DNA of 64,000 nt from Panax quinquefolius (GCA_020205615.1 CM035170.1:115366213-115430212), one strand, 5' to 3'. Numbered from the stretch's first letter, positions 1-12,089 are shown. Made by a program: numbers and translations. Notes: generated from the letters alone by a model not told the origin.

Positions 1-1263
1 TAATTATGGGTAAAATACGCAAATATTTTTAAATAAGCAGTGGTGATAAAATATTCATTATTATTAGGAATATTCGTTTGGTCGTGGAATATTAAATCTT
101 TGTCGGAGAATATTAAATGCACGGTAGCGATCTTTAATGGGCCCCATAACGGAAAGCGATTGGATGAAAGCGACAAATATAAGTTGTTTATAAATAACGG
201 CGTAGTTATTCACAGATTTATCTTGTTGGAATACCCGGTGGTTAAAACACACTTAATACGCGTTGTTGAGCGATAGCACTGCGGTATTGCACCAATTATT
301 GATTCTTACGTAAGAAGGCCTTTACTCGATAATTATTACGATAATTCTTATTCGATATTTTATTTTATTGATTTAATAATTGTTGCGTTGATATTTTATA
401 TTCTTTGTTGTTTGATAATTGTCATTACACGCATTTTTTATTATCGAAGCAATAATTCATATTATCTGAATAATATTATTGGATAACATTATTGGCAATG
501 TCTAGAAAGTTTTGTCTAAGGAGAGGTTTGGTCACCTAATCATTGCCGCCAATGAGGAGAAATTCTTATTGAAAGCCCTTTTCTGGAAGCGCTGCGGTTG
601 TCGATAATGTGATTACGTAATATTATTTGTGAATAATTAATTATTGATTTATATGATGAGGAAAATATTGATTTTATGTGGATATAAATGGAGAAAAATT
701 TTAAAATGACAATTGTTGAAAATTAATATTTTATCTTTTTACGATAAAATAATTCATTTAAATATATTATTTTAATAATATATTAACGGTGATATTTTAC
801 AACGAATGTGGGATATATGAGTATCTGAGGAGGAAGAGTATTTTTGTTGTAATAAATGTTTAAAACATGTTAAACATGTCGGTGGACCCCATTTCTTGAT
901 GAAATTTGATTATAGCACATAAAATTGTCCGTATGTGGATTTGATTCAATTTACATTTGGAATTTGGAAAACTTTTCTTCTGCAAAGTTGTAGAGAATTG
1001 AATTTCCTATAAAAATTTGTGAGATTCGAATTTTGTGATAAAATGGCTATTTATTATGAATTATTGAAGTTTCAGAGTTCCGAAATAATTGATTTTTAGG
1101 AGTTTTAATTAATTATTTTGAGAAAAACTTTTTTGGTGAGTTTGTGAATCTCATTTAACATGTGCTATGGCTGAAATCAGATTTCAAAGGTGGGCTAAGG
1201 AATTTTGTTTATAAATAATATTATTATATTCAATTTTCTACTTTGGTGTTACAAGCATTTTCC

Positions 1264-1271
1264 TATAAATA
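1264..1271 (+). promoter_or_regulatory. LTR TATA box (U3/R boundary)
   Basis: The sequence tcctataaatagggagc is conserved at the same place in the other type-A LTRs (7095-7102, 23102-23109, 30799-30806, and reverse complement at 32344-32351 and 39715-39722). A C/T-rich stretch (ctctctatttctctctcg) follows about 40-60 bases downstream, as in a plant transcription start region. Transcription of the element would start at about 1295-1300. Confidence 0.65.
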
Positions 1272-1551
1272 GGGAGCTTAGGTTAGAATTGAAAATTACA
1301 CCGAAAAGCTGAAGTTTTCTCTCTATTTCTCTCTCGATATTTTGAGTGTATTCTTGTGAGTATTTTGAGTATACTTTGAGTATAGCTATCGTTGCGAAGT
1401 TCAAGTCATAACTTTATCCAGGTGTTTAACTAGAAATCTTGTCTTTTCGAGGTAAGGGATGTTATTTTATTCGAAAATGATATTATTTCTTCAATATCAT
1501 TATCTTTGAAATATTGGTTGGAAATTTTATCAAATTTGGAACTTTTTCATG

Positions 1552-1637
1552 TATGAGTTACTATTCATGAGTTCTTATTCACGAGTTCTTATTCATGAGT
1601 TCTTATTCACGATTCTTATTCACGAGTACTTATTCAT
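1552..1637 (+). repeat. Short tandem repeat in LTR (gagttcttattcac, about 14 bp)
   Basis: About six imperfect units alternate between attcatgag and attcacgag. Homologous arrays are at 7382-7475, 23375-23460, and on the minus strand at about 31990-32065, 39365-39445 and 44725-44800. Copy number differs between LTRs, so it behaves as a variable-number tandem repeat. Confidence 0.75.
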
Positions 1638-1939
1638 CTAGCGTGAAGATGTTTTTGTGGAATTTCTATCTTTTGGTGTAGAGTTCTTATTCACGTATCT
1701 GGCCTGATTCATAGAAAAAAAATAAAATTTCTTCTTTTGTCCAAAATATCTATTCGGATACTAGCTTTGATTGTATCCATGTTTTGATCATTCTTGAATT
1801 TTACACCTTGTGATTATTTTTGAGGTATTTTTGGGCGTGGATAAAACAAAGTACGAATCCTTAATCCTTAATCCTTGTCATTTTGTTTCACCTTTGGATT
1901 CGTTTCTTTAAAAATATTTTCATCATCTTCGGTCTTAAA

Positions 1940-2085
1940 TGATGATATTATGGAATATCTTTGGCACCAGTAGTGCGAATGAATGATTTCTGAAGAATAT
2001 CTTTGGCCGTAGTGCAAAGATGAGCAGTGTTTAGATGAACATGACCCAATGATGAATATCTTTGGCACAGAGTGCAAAGATGAAT
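1940..2085 (+). repeat. Repeated hairpin units in type-A LTR
   Basis: There are three units of about 50 bp, each containing gaatatctttggc and then gtagtgcaaagatga. The arms ATCTTTG and CAAAGAT are reverse complements around an 8-11 base loop. The same units recur at 7810-7945, 20585-20720, 23785-23980 and, reversed, in E6 and in the solo LTR at 43678. Type-B LTRs carry diverged versions (ggcccgtagtgcat). Confidence 0.7.
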
Positions 2086-2662
2086 ATTTGATTCGGATAT
2101 ATATTGATTGATGTTACAGGATAAAATATCGACGATGAACTTTTAAATTCATATATAGAAGATAGTAGTTTGCATTCTCTACTTAACTCTTTCTAATGAA
2201 TTATTATTTCCGCTATGAAGATTGATTTAAAACTGGTTGTCTATTGTATTCTATTAGATTTTTCCCTGTTGAAGACTAACGATAATTTGTTGTATATTAT
2301 CTTAGTCATAATATTCTTTCTTTGGGCTAGTTGAGCTCACCCTTTTCCTTGTTGTTCCATTTTTCTTCTCGGGAGGCGAGAATGTAGCGAGTCTTAGTCG
2401 GGGTATAGAATGAAGGTTCTAGAAAGAGTTGTTTAGTAGTTCTCACCATTTTGTAAAATAATGTATCAATAATTATGATGGGGATTTATTTGCGTGTAGA
2501 TATTATCTAGATAGCAATATCTCGTATTTAAACTCACAGGTTTATATGTTATAAATATTTTGCACGAAAATGTATTAATAAAGTTGTAGTTATTTACGTA
2601 CCATGTATTTGGCGACTCGAAATGGGTTGGATGGAATGGACCTATTTTGGGGGCGTCGCGGT

Positions 2663-2673
2663 TGGTATCGAGC
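2663..2673 (+). other. Primer-binding site (initiator tRNA-Met)
   Basis: TGGTATCGAGC lies two bases after the LTR end and matches the plant initiator tRNA-Met PBS TGGTATCAGAGC with one base missing. The same site is at 24541-24552 in E5 and reversed at 38341-38350 in E6. The iMet PBS is usual for chromoviruses. Confidence 0.75.
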
Positions 2674-2827
2674 TTAGGGATATGATCTCCATTTGAGATC
2701 GGGAATAGAACTAGGAGGGAGACGCAGTAAATCCTTGTTGAGTGTGTCTACCTAAGCTTATTTGTTAGTTGGTTAGTATATAGGGATATTATGTGATATA
2801 TTGATTTCCTTAATTAACCCTTGTTTT

Positions 2828-3960
2828 ATGGCGATGTTTGAGAATGTCGAATGAGAATATTAACGATGGAGTAAATGAGGCCGTGGAGATGCCTGTCTTT
2901 TACCAACGAGGAGAACGTCAATAGGTCGGCAATGTACCTATCATGAACAACACCACCGAAGCGAGATGATGAACGAGGATGTTTAGAAGCTTTTTGCGTT
3001 CATGCAAAATCGAATTTGAGGAGACTCGTGTTCAAAATACTGAGGAGGAAATGATAGCAATTCACGGGTGGTCACAACCCAAGCGAGTTCAAAGAGTTGG
3101 GACCACCGAGTGCGGGGAAGCGGATCCGATTAAAGGCGGAGAGCGTGGGTCAAACAAATTACCAAGATATTCGATGTCTTGGGATGCGGAGAAACAGAAA
3201 GTTCCATTCCCTACTTTTATGTTAAAGAAGCAGGCGATTCTTGGTGGGAATCGTGAAGCGTACCCATCCAAATACCGCACTCGGCGATGTCGCGGAGACA
3301 TTTGAAGCAGTTCAATGACAAGTACTTCTGAAAGTATTAAATCGTATGAAGGAAGTGGAGTTTATTAGGCTGAAGCGAGAATAACATGGCGGTGTCCCAA
3401 AGTGCGAGGCGAAGTTCAGCGGAGTTATCGAGTTTTGCACCTCATTTGGTGGAGAATGAGGAGCGTATATGGCGGATGTTTACGAGAGGTTTGAAACCCG
3501 ACATCGTCGATATCTCATTTCTCATAAATTTTCTCTCTATTCGATATGTTGTCAGCGAGGCTCGATTGTTAGAAGCGAGATAACGATTACGTTCAACCGA
3601 GGGACCATAACCGAGGATTATCTGAAGATAGCGATCATCGAATAACGATAACCAATGGAGAAAGAAGAATACGGACAAAGGCGGTAACCACTACTGGTGG
3701 TAATCGTGGCCATGAAAATAGAAGAAGCGAGTCGGGAGGAGATTTTAAAAGAGGAGATTCAAAAAACGACCATGTGAAGACGTCGGTACCATAGAAATCG
3801 GTTCTAAGGAGGAGAAAGACCACCCATCGTATGTTACAAATCTTGAAAGAGGACATATCATTGGCGCCGCTTGCAACATTTTAAGGTATCTTATAATTGT
3901 GGAAAAGAAGGACATATCGCTCGAGATTATGCGCAGTATCGAAACCAGTCAAGCGGAATG
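2828..3960 (+). pseudogene. E1 gag remnant with degenerate zinc knuckle
   Basis: The possible start at 2828 sits in the same context as in E5 (ttgttttatg). The central capsid-like region reads in pieces: TFML at about 3215, then FEQFNDKYF-like, then PHLVENEERIWRMFTRGLKPD at about 3440-3515 (frames 2979-3305 and 3386-3583). The nucleocapsid knuckle near 3886-3935 reads YNCGKEGHIARDY, with the first and last Cys of CX2CX4HX4C replaced by Tyr. Gag would form the virus-like particle and bind RNA. Many frameshifts make it non-coding as read, but some may be sequence errors. Confidence 0.75.
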
Positions 3961-4059
3961 GTGACTCGAAAAGGATGTCCCGAAAAGGTCAAAGTCAATC
4001 TGTTCTGGAAGAAAGTTTGTCGTGGCCGGTCAAAATCGAGAACCCAACAAAGTTATGCA

Positions 4060-5330
4060 GGTTAGTTAATTATAAATTCTTGCGAAGTTTATACCTTCTT
4101 GAATCTGGGGTTCTGCCCATTCTTTTATCTCTTCTTCTTTGCGCTCAACGTTTGAACTTGACTACGGAGAAATTAGACTTTGACCTATTTATGGAGACTC
4201 TGTTAGGAGAAACTTTCATTACATCCGTTGGTTTAGAAATCTTGCTTGATTCAGGTTGGCACTATCACATTACTGTTAACCTTATTTCTATAGAGATATT
4301 TGCTTTTGATGTGATTTTAAGGTTAACTACTCATCATGCCAAAATTGATTACTTTAGTAAGGTTGTTAGTTTTATATTCCTAAGCAACTTTTTCTTGAAT
4401 TCAAGAAATCAAACCATTGTAGTCAAACATTTTCATATCAAGCCATGAAGTCATTCGTTTATTACGGATGTCAAGTTTTCTTAGTCCATGTTATGGATTT
4501 GAATAAAGACACGTCAGATTTGAATAATATTCCTGTTGTTATTTATTTTTCCTGACGTATTTCCTGAAGAATTTCTTGGCTTACTCCCAAAGCCTGATAT
4601 TAAATTTTGTATCGACTTTGAACCCGGTACAAAACTCATTTCTAAAATCTCATATCGAATGGCTCCTATTGAACTTCAGGAGTTAAAAATTCAACTATAA
4701 ATTTGGTACACGAGCCTTTATCCGGTGACTTCCTTTGTGGAATGCAATGAAGCCGGATCTCCGTAGGGGACACCATATTAGATGCGATAGTAAAGCGATA
4801 GGTGTCATTATAACGTGTTATCCAAGGTTGGGATATGAGTCACGATTAAGAACAACCTAAGTCGGTGTCGAAATCGTAGCTTTAGGCTTAGTTGGTTATT
4901 ATCGGAGATTCGTTGAAGGATATTCTCGAATCGCTATTCCATTAACGCAAATGACTCGTAGAGATACAAAATTTGAATGGAGCAAAGAATGTGGGAAGAG
5001 CTTGAAGAACTCAAGAGGAGACTCATTTAAAGACATGTTACGACCATGCCATCCTGGAAAAGCGAGCGTGGTAGGCGGCGTGTTGAGTAGAAGATCGTAT
5101 ATGAAGACGAAAGTACGATATTGTCAAAGACTAATTTCGTATAATTTACAAATAATAGAGATGGAAATGAAAACTCTAGTTACCCACGTGATGATATCTG
5201 GGTATAATCGACTTTTAATCGATAAAGTTAAAGTCGCTCGAGCTACACACTGGAGGTGATGAATATGAAGAAGAAGATCAAGAAGTTGTTATTTCAAAAG
5301 CGAGAATCGGTGAGGTGAGGAAAGCTCAAA
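4060..5330 (+). pseudogene. E1 pol remnant: protease, then RT and RNase H ends without their cores
   Basis: The retropepsin-like region (about 4060-4400) aligns to the protease of E2 (RLNLTTEKLDFDL; LTTHHAKIDYF). The active-site segment reads LESGV where E2 has DLGS. Next comes the RT start (about 4560-4700, FCIDFEPGTKLISK-like). About 170 bases that match only E5 follow. The sequence then re-enters pol after the RT catalytic box, in the RT/RNase H connection (VGYYRRF-like, about 4885-5030). It jumps again to the end of RNase H near 5040-5100 (CHPGKASVVGGVLS) and reaches 5330 with no integrase HHCC or catalytic core. Confidence 0.75.
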
Positions 5331-5339
5331 CCTTCGATT

Positions 5340-5700
5340 TATTAATCCATTTGAAATTCTCGATCGAATAGGAACTGTGGCCTATAGACTCGCTTTCTAC
5401 CGACAAGTATGGCGTGTTCATAACGTTTTTCACGTATCGATGTTACGTAAATATGTGGACTGACCAAACCACGTCATTGAGTTAGAACCGGACGAGATAG
5501 CCGAAGACTAATCGTATGAAGAGGTACCTGTCAAGATTTTGGATAGGAAGGAGCATGTCCTACGTACGAAGGTCATACCACAAGTTAAAGTTTTGTGGAG
5601 AAACCATGTTATTGAGGAAATGACTTGGGAGTTGAAATGGAAATGAAAGCGAGGTATTCTCATCTTTTCAAACACTGTGTATCGTCACGTCAATTTCGAG
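5340..5700 (+). pseudogene. E1 pol C-terminus with chromodomain-like region
   Basis: Recognisable pieces are the integrase C-terminal stretch (GTVAYRLAF, VWRVHNVFHVSMLRKYVD) and then VIELEPDEIAED, EEVPVKILDRKEHVLR, VIPQVKVLWRNHVIEEMTWEL. This is the classic end of Tekay/Del chromovirus integrases, where a chromodomain-like module is thought to direct integration. In-frame stops follow YVD and AED. Retention of this region although the integrase core is gone is notable. Confidence 0.75.
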
Positions 5701-5713
5701 GACGAAATTTCAT

Positions 5714-5724
5714 AAGGAGGGAGG
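5714..5724 (+). other. Polypurine tract of E1
   Basis: AAGGAGGGAGG lies directly before the 3' LTR start (ttgtaagacc). It would prime plus-strand DNA synthesis. Equivalent tracts are at 14979-14988, 29452-29460, 41848-41857 and, reversed, 33625-33636. Confidence 0.8.
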
Positions 5725-5725
5725 T

Positions 5726-8520
5726 TGTAAGACCGAAAAATTTTTAAATAAAAAGAAATTTCCTTTATTTATTATTTTGAAATAGTAAGGGTGGATTTGA
5801 TTAATGTGGTTAATTATGGGTAAAATCTTGCGAAATATTTTAAATAAGCAAGTGGTGATAAAATATTCATTATTGTTTGGGAATATTCGTTTGGTCGTGG
5901 AATATTAAATCTTTGTCGGGAATATTAAATGCGACGGCGCAGATCTTTTATGGGCCCCATAACGGAAAAGCGATTGGATGAAGAAAACGACAAATATAAG
6001 TTGTTTATAAATAATCAGGCGTAGTTATTACAGATTAATCTTTGTTGGAATACCGGTGGTTAAAACACACTAATACGCGTTGTTGAGCAAGATGGCACAC
6101 CAGTATTGCACCAATTATTGATTCTTACGTAAGAAGGCACTACTCAACAATTGTTACGGTAATTAATTGTTTAGATATTTTATTTTATTGATTCAATAAT
6201 TGTTGCGTTGATATTTTATATTGTTGTTGTTTCAATAATTGTCATTACACAAAGTATTTTTATTATCGAAAGCAATAATTCATATTATCCTGAATAATAT
6301 TATTGGATAACATTATTGGCAATGTCTAGAAAGTTCTGTCTTAAGGAGAGGTTTGGTCACCTAATTGCGCGCCAAGAAGGAGAAATTCTTATTGAAAGCC
6401 CCTTTTCCTGAACCTATGCAGTTGTCAATAATGTGATTTTTGTAATATTATTTGTGAATAATTAATTATTGATTTATATGATGAGGAAAATATTGATTTT
6501 ATGTGGATATAAATGGAGAAAATTTTTAAAATGACAATTGTTGAAAATTAATATTTTATCTTTTTCCTCGATAAAATAATTCATTTAAATATATTATTTT
6601 AATAATATATTAATTCGGTGATATTTTTACAACGAATGTGGGATATATGAGTATACGAGGAGGAAGAGTATTTTTGTTGCAATAAATGTTTAAAACATGT
6701 TAAACATGTCGGTGGACCCCATTTCTTGACTGAAATTTGATTATAGCCTGTAAAATTGTCCGTATGTGGATTTTGGTCAATTTCTGTTTGGAATTTGGAA
6801 AACTTTTCTTCTGCAAAGTTGTAGAGAATTGAATTTCCTATAAAAATTCGCGAGATTCGAATTTTCTGATAAAATGGCTATTTATTATGAATTATTGAAG
6901 TTTGAGTTCAAAATAATTGATTTTGGGAGTTTTAATTAATTATTTTGAGAAAAACTTTTTTTAGTGAGTTTGTGAACCTCATTTAACATGTGTGTTATGG
7001 CTGAAATCAGATTTCAAAGGTGGGCTAAGGAATTTTGTTTATAAATAATATTATTATATTCAATTTTCTACTTTTGGTGTTACAAGCATTTTCATATAAA
7101 TAGGGAGCTTAGGTTAGAATTGAAAATTACACCGTAAACTCAAGTTTTCTCTATTTCTCTCTCGATATTTTGAGCGTATTCTTGTGAGTATTTTGAGTAT
7201 ACTTTGAGTATAGCTATACGTTGCAAAGTTCAAGTCATAGCTTTATATCCTGGTGTTTATTAGAAATCTTTGTCTTTCGAGGTAAGGGATGTTATTTTAT
7301 TCGAAAATGATATTATTTCTTCAATATCATTATCTTAAAAATATTGGTTGGAAATTTTATCAAATTTGAAACTTTTTCATGTCGGGTTTCTTATTCATGA
7401 GTTCTTATTCACGAAGTTACTATTCATGAGTTATTATTATTCAAATTCTTATTCACGAGTCTACTATTCATTATAGAAGCGTGAAGATGTTTTTTTGGAA
7501 TTTCTATCTTTTGGTGTTTGAGGTACTATTCACGTGTATCTGACGATATTCACGATATCTGACCTTATTCAATAGAAAAATAAAATTTCTTCTTTTTGTC
7601 CAAAATATCTATTACGGATACTAGCTTTGATTGTATCCATGTTTTGATCATTCTTGAATTTTACACCACTTTGTGATTATTTTTGAGGTATTTTTGGACA
7701 TGGATAAAACAAAGTACTTAATCCTTAATCCTTAATCCTTGTCATTTTGTTTCACTTGGATTCGTTTTTTAAAATATTTTTCATCATCTTGATCTTAAAT
7801 GATGATATTATGGAATATCTTTGGCACGTAGTGCAGATGAATGATTTCTGAAGAATATCTTTGGCCCGTAGTGTAAAGATGAGCAGATGTTTAGATGAAC
7901 ATGACCAATCGATGAATATCTTTGGCTCAGAGTGCAAAGATGAATATTTGATTCCGATATATATTGATTGATGTTACTGGGATAAAATATCGACGATGAA
8001 CTTTTAAATTCATATATAGAAGATAGTAGTTTGCATTCTCTACTTAACTCTTCTAATGAATTATTATTTCATTGCGAAGATTGATTTAAAACCCGGTTTG
8101 TCTATTGTATTCTATTAGATTTTTCCTGTTGAAGACTAACGATAATTTGTTGTATATTATCTTAGTCATAATATTCTTCTTGGGCTAGTTGAGCTCACCC
8201 TTTTCCTTGTTGTTCCATTTTTCTTCTCGGGAGGCGAGAATGTAATGGCGAAATCTTAGTCGGGTATGGAATGAAGGTTACTAGAGAGAGTTGTTTAGTA
8301 GTCCTCACCATTTTGTAAAATAATGTATCAATAATTATGATGGGGATTTATTTGCGTGTAGATATTGTCAGATAGCAATATCTCGTATTTAAACTCACAG
8401 TTTATATGTTGTAATTATTTTGCACGACAAATGTATTAATAAAGTTGTAGTTATTTCGCATACCATGTATTTGGCGACTCGTAATGGGTTGGATGGAATG
8501 GACCTATTTTGGGGCGTCCA
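5726..8520 (+). repeat. 3' LTR of E1 (type A, 2.8 kb)
   Basis: It starts TGTAAGACC after the PPT and ends ttttggggcgtcca. It is collinear with 1-2660 over its whole length. Differences between the two LTRs are mostly 1-3 base indels at CTG/CAG/CGG sites. TATA box at 7095-7102; hairpin units at 7810-7945. Confidence 0.85.
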
Positions 8521-11500
8521 TGATGTGCACATCGTGAAGGCTACAATCCTCATCATGCAACAACAACACCGACCAAATGATGAATGATCAAATGTTCAGA
8601 GGCTTTATGCATTTCATGCAATAAAGAAATAGAGGCGACTCTATCCAAAACGTAGGTGGAAACACGGAAAACTCTCGAGGCGATCACCGCTAAGCAGATT
8701 CGGAGCCGGGACCAACGGGAGTTTAAGGGAGAGCCTAAACCACTTCGGCGGAAGCATTGATAAAGCAGATTACCAAGATATTTGATGTCTTGGGATGCTC
8801 GAGGAGCAAAAGGTTCCTTTCTTGAGCTTTATGTTGCGTGGAGAGGCGGATTACTGGTGGGAATCGGTAATGTGACGCCCCCAAAATTAGGTATACGTCA
8901 CCCATCTTGGGTCGCCACTTACATGGTGCAAAATTTAAATACAACTTACTAACATAACTGTCGTGTACAATACGACATAAACTGTGAGTTTGAAAACAAA
9001 TATCGTCTACTAGATATTATACAAACTCAAAAGGAGTCCTCATTACAATTGTTATCACACTATTTCACGTAATAGTGAGGACTACTAATGCTATCTTCGT
9101 GACCATCACTCGCTTCCCCGACTCGTCCCAAATATATTCTCATTTCAAGAGAACAAAGAAAGAAAAGGTGAGCTCAACTAGCCTTAGTAAGAAATATTAT
9201 GACTAAGATAATGCGTAATAAATTATCATTAGCCTTCAACAATGTTAAACCGATAGAATACAATAAACAACCCGGTTTAATCTGCAATGAATATCGCAAT
9301 CCATTAAAAGAGTCAAGTAGAAAATAAAGTCTACTATCTTTTAGGTTTTAAAAGGTTTTCATCAATTTTATCACTAAGACTCAGCTTTAATGAATAAACC
9401 ACAATATCTAATCATCCTGTACCACTACGGTCCAAGGATTTTCATCAAATTATCAATGGTCATGATTATACCGAATCACCCCGGTCATAATCATACCAAA
9501 ACTATCCATCACAACATTACAAAGACCGAGGACTTTTATCACATCATTTATAACAAGCCATGATTATACCGAATGATCCCTCGATCATAATCATACTAAG
9601 TTCATCTATGCACGTAAGCGAAAGATAACATAATATAACATGAGGATGATGACAATGACATAATAATTCAATTAAACAAGTTCACGAATTAATTTATTCA
9701 GAATTATTAACGTCCAAATTGTCAACATGATCTTTATTTTTGTAGAGTAAAATTCAAGAATGATCGGAAGAATATTTCCATGAAAGATCTTTGGATGAAA
9801 CGCAAATATCAAGAATATTCTACTAATTTCATGGAGTATAAGTCAAAGTTTTAACCAATTTGGGTATAATAAAGAATGGAATAACAAAAGAAATCACCAC
9901 GCATGCGATAGATCGCATGAGCAAAGTTATTCCAATGTAATAATAATAACGGAACCAGTCGTCGTGAAATTCACAAGCGGGATGTTCCAACGAATAATAA
10001 TAAATGCGAATAATAAATGATGGAACCAGTCCCACAGATAAATATGACAGACGAGGATATTCCGGCTGTAATAATAAAGACGGAATAATAAAAATAGAAC
10101 TGTGTCCGTGTAAAACACACGCATGTGATATTCCAATGTAATAATAATAAAGATTTTAATAATATAAGGATTTCACCAAGTATAGGGAGTCCAAGATATA
10201 CAAAGTTATTCCAACGTAATAAATAAGAATGGAATAACATAAGGATTTCACCAAGTATAGGGTATATCACAGTATCAAAAAGTTATTCCAACCGAATAAT
10301 AAAGAATGGAATAATGTGTTTCTCTTCATGAATAAGAAAGAATAACACCCTTTACGAATACAACAAATAATATCCCTTACCGTAAAAAGACACTTTGGAT
10401 ATCAAAGTAGTGAAGTACCGTAATACTCTTTTTTTTTCTCTATATAGATTTTCTCTCTATAGCTTCTCTCTATAATTTCTCTCTCTGAGTTTCAAAGGTG
10501 AATTGTAAAGAAAATAATGAAGGAATGAGCTTCTATTTATAGGAAAATAGAATGCATAGTAATTAATCCATGAACGGTCCAAATTGATTTACTTTAATCT
10601 AACATTCCATATTTAAAGCAAAATCTTTTAAATAAAATATCATATATTCTATTTATATAAAAACATTTTACTATCTGAAACACTACGCAACACTATGCAA
10701 AAACACTATGCAACACTATGCATAATAAAATATAATATATTCTATTTATAGAATAACTTTAATAAAGTATTCTTTTTTATATAAAAGATGTTTCGCTTTT
10801 ATTACGTTAATAATACGAATAAAACAAAACGTCATTATCGCTTATAATAATTCATATTATTAATCGGCTAATAATGGAATCAAACCGAGTGACTTCTCAC
10901 ATAAGCACCAATAATCAATACCGGTGTGCTACTTATGCAACCACAGCGCATTCATCAGCATTTTTTACTACCGGGTAGTTCAAAGATCAACCAGTAAAAC
11001 CTCCGCCAGATTATTTTCATAAAATATTTTTGTCATTTTCTAACTACGACGAGCTTCTTCCATTGTGGGTCCACCAATGATTGTGGTCGTCGTATTTAAT
11101 ATTTCCGACAAACAAAGAATATTCCCCACCAATCGAATATTATATAACAACTTGCATACTTTGCAAAATTTTCAAATACTACCCCCAACTATAACATTAT
11201 CTCAAATCCAAACCTTAATATTCAAAAAAAATATTTCGAGAAATTTAAATCTTTATTTATAAAATCTGGGGTCTCACAGGTAAAACGTACTCAACCTGCT
11301 GTATTGAAGATATCTTGGGAGAAGTTCCAAGAGCTATTTAACGACAAATACTTTCCTGAAAGTATTCGCCACATGAAGGAGGTGGAGTTTATCAAGTTGG
11401 AACAAAACAATATGACCGTGTCGCAATACGAAGCAAAATTTGCGGAGTTATCACGGTTCATAGTCCCACTCAAAGTGGATAATGAAGAGAGAATGGCGCG

Positions 11501-11960
11501 CGAATGTTTTTAAGAGGTTTGAAGTTTGAGATACGTCAACATCTTATTTCATAAACTATGTTTGTATTCGAGATGTTTTAAATAGGGCTCGATTAGTGGA
11601 GCGCGATAACGAGTCAACTTAACTAAAAGAGAGCGGTAAGCAAAAATTATAATACCGGCGGAGAGTAGTCATCGAGCGGTGACAACAAGCGTGGAGGGAA
11701 TCAACAGCCGGATATATGGTAACCACTTCGGTGGTAATCGTAATAAAACAATAAGAATGGACATTTCAAGAAAAGGAGATTCAACAATGATGGAAAGACG
11801 TCGTCGACCAAAGACCCGTTGTTAAGGAAGGAGAAAGACCACCTATCATATGCTTCAAATGCGGAGGAGAGGGACACATCATCAAACTGCTTACGCCATG
11901 CCAGTCAAAGCATGTTATAATTGTGGAAGAGAAGGTCACTTAGCTCGATTTTGTTGCCAT
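8521..11960 (+). pseudogene. E2 gag, split by a solo LTR
   Basis: The gag leader and N-terminal part lie at 8521-8865 and resume at 11284 (WEKFQELFNDKYFPESIRHMKEVEF, then NEERMARECF at about 11500). The nucleocapsid region has a first, degenerate knuckle (CFKCGGEGH, about 11850) and an intact second one at 11913-11954 (CYNCGREGHLARFC), matching CX2CX4HX4C. Frame breaks occur at about 11515 and 11570-11850. The interrupting LTR is described separately. Confidence 0.75.
8871..11278 (-). mobile_element. Solo LTR, type B, inserted in E2 gag with 5-bp target duplication
   Basis: On the plus strand it begins tgtgacgccccc and ends ggggtctcaca, the reverse complement of a type-B LTR; length 2408 bp. 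GGTAA occurs at 8866-8870 and again at 11279-11283, and gag reads on across the junctions, which proves insertion and LTR-LTR recombination. Inside are a reversed tandem array of about 60-bp units (about 9880-10320) and an AT-rich U3 segment with gcatagtgtt-type repeats (about 10600-10830), shared with the LTR at 41859. Confidence 0.92.
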
Positions 11961-12089
11961 CAAGGCAAATTCAGCTAGGATGGAGGCACCAAAAGTCATT
12001 CTGAAAAAGTCAAAACCGGTAGTGGTCTGGGAGAACGTTTGTTGTGACCTCCTGCAGAGCAAGGAACCCGAATGAGGTCGCTCACGGAT

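Larger units (their letters stand above)
1..2660 (+). repeat. 5' LTR of E1 (type A, truncated by window edge)
   Basis: It is collinear with 5814-8520. It contains a TATA box, short tandem repeats (gagttcttattcac units), repeated hairpin units and the conserved end ...ttttgggggcgtc. The last four bases read CGCG where other copies read CACA. This looks like a base-calling artefact and not a true terminus change. The PBS follows after two bases. Confidence 0.85.
1..8520 (+). mobile_element. E1: non-autonomous Ty3/gypsy (Tekay-type) LTR retrotransposon
   Basis: An LTR-internal-LTR structure: the 5' LTR is cut by the window edge (about 87 bp missing, judged from the 3' copy), followed by PBS, an internal region of only about 3.06 kb, PPT and a complete 3' LTR. 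The internal region carries gag, a degenerate zinc knuckle, protease and the C-terminal end of pol. The RT catalytic core, RNase H core and whole integrase core are missing. E5 has the same gaps, so this is a subfamily structure and not private decay. The 3' LTR runs directly into gag of another element (E2), so E1 probably inserted into E2. The predicted 5-bp target duplication is TGATG at 8521-8525; its partner is outside the window. Confidence 0.85.

Noticed and set aside
2663..2673. tRNA-like TGGTATC motif as a tRNA gene
   Set aside because: It is the complement of the tRNA 3' end only, placed directly after the LTR; this is a primer-binding site.
3897..4448. 183-codon frame across gag and protease as a novel protein
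   Set aside because: It is a frameshifted reading through the zinc knuckle and protease of E1; the homologous parts lie in different frames.
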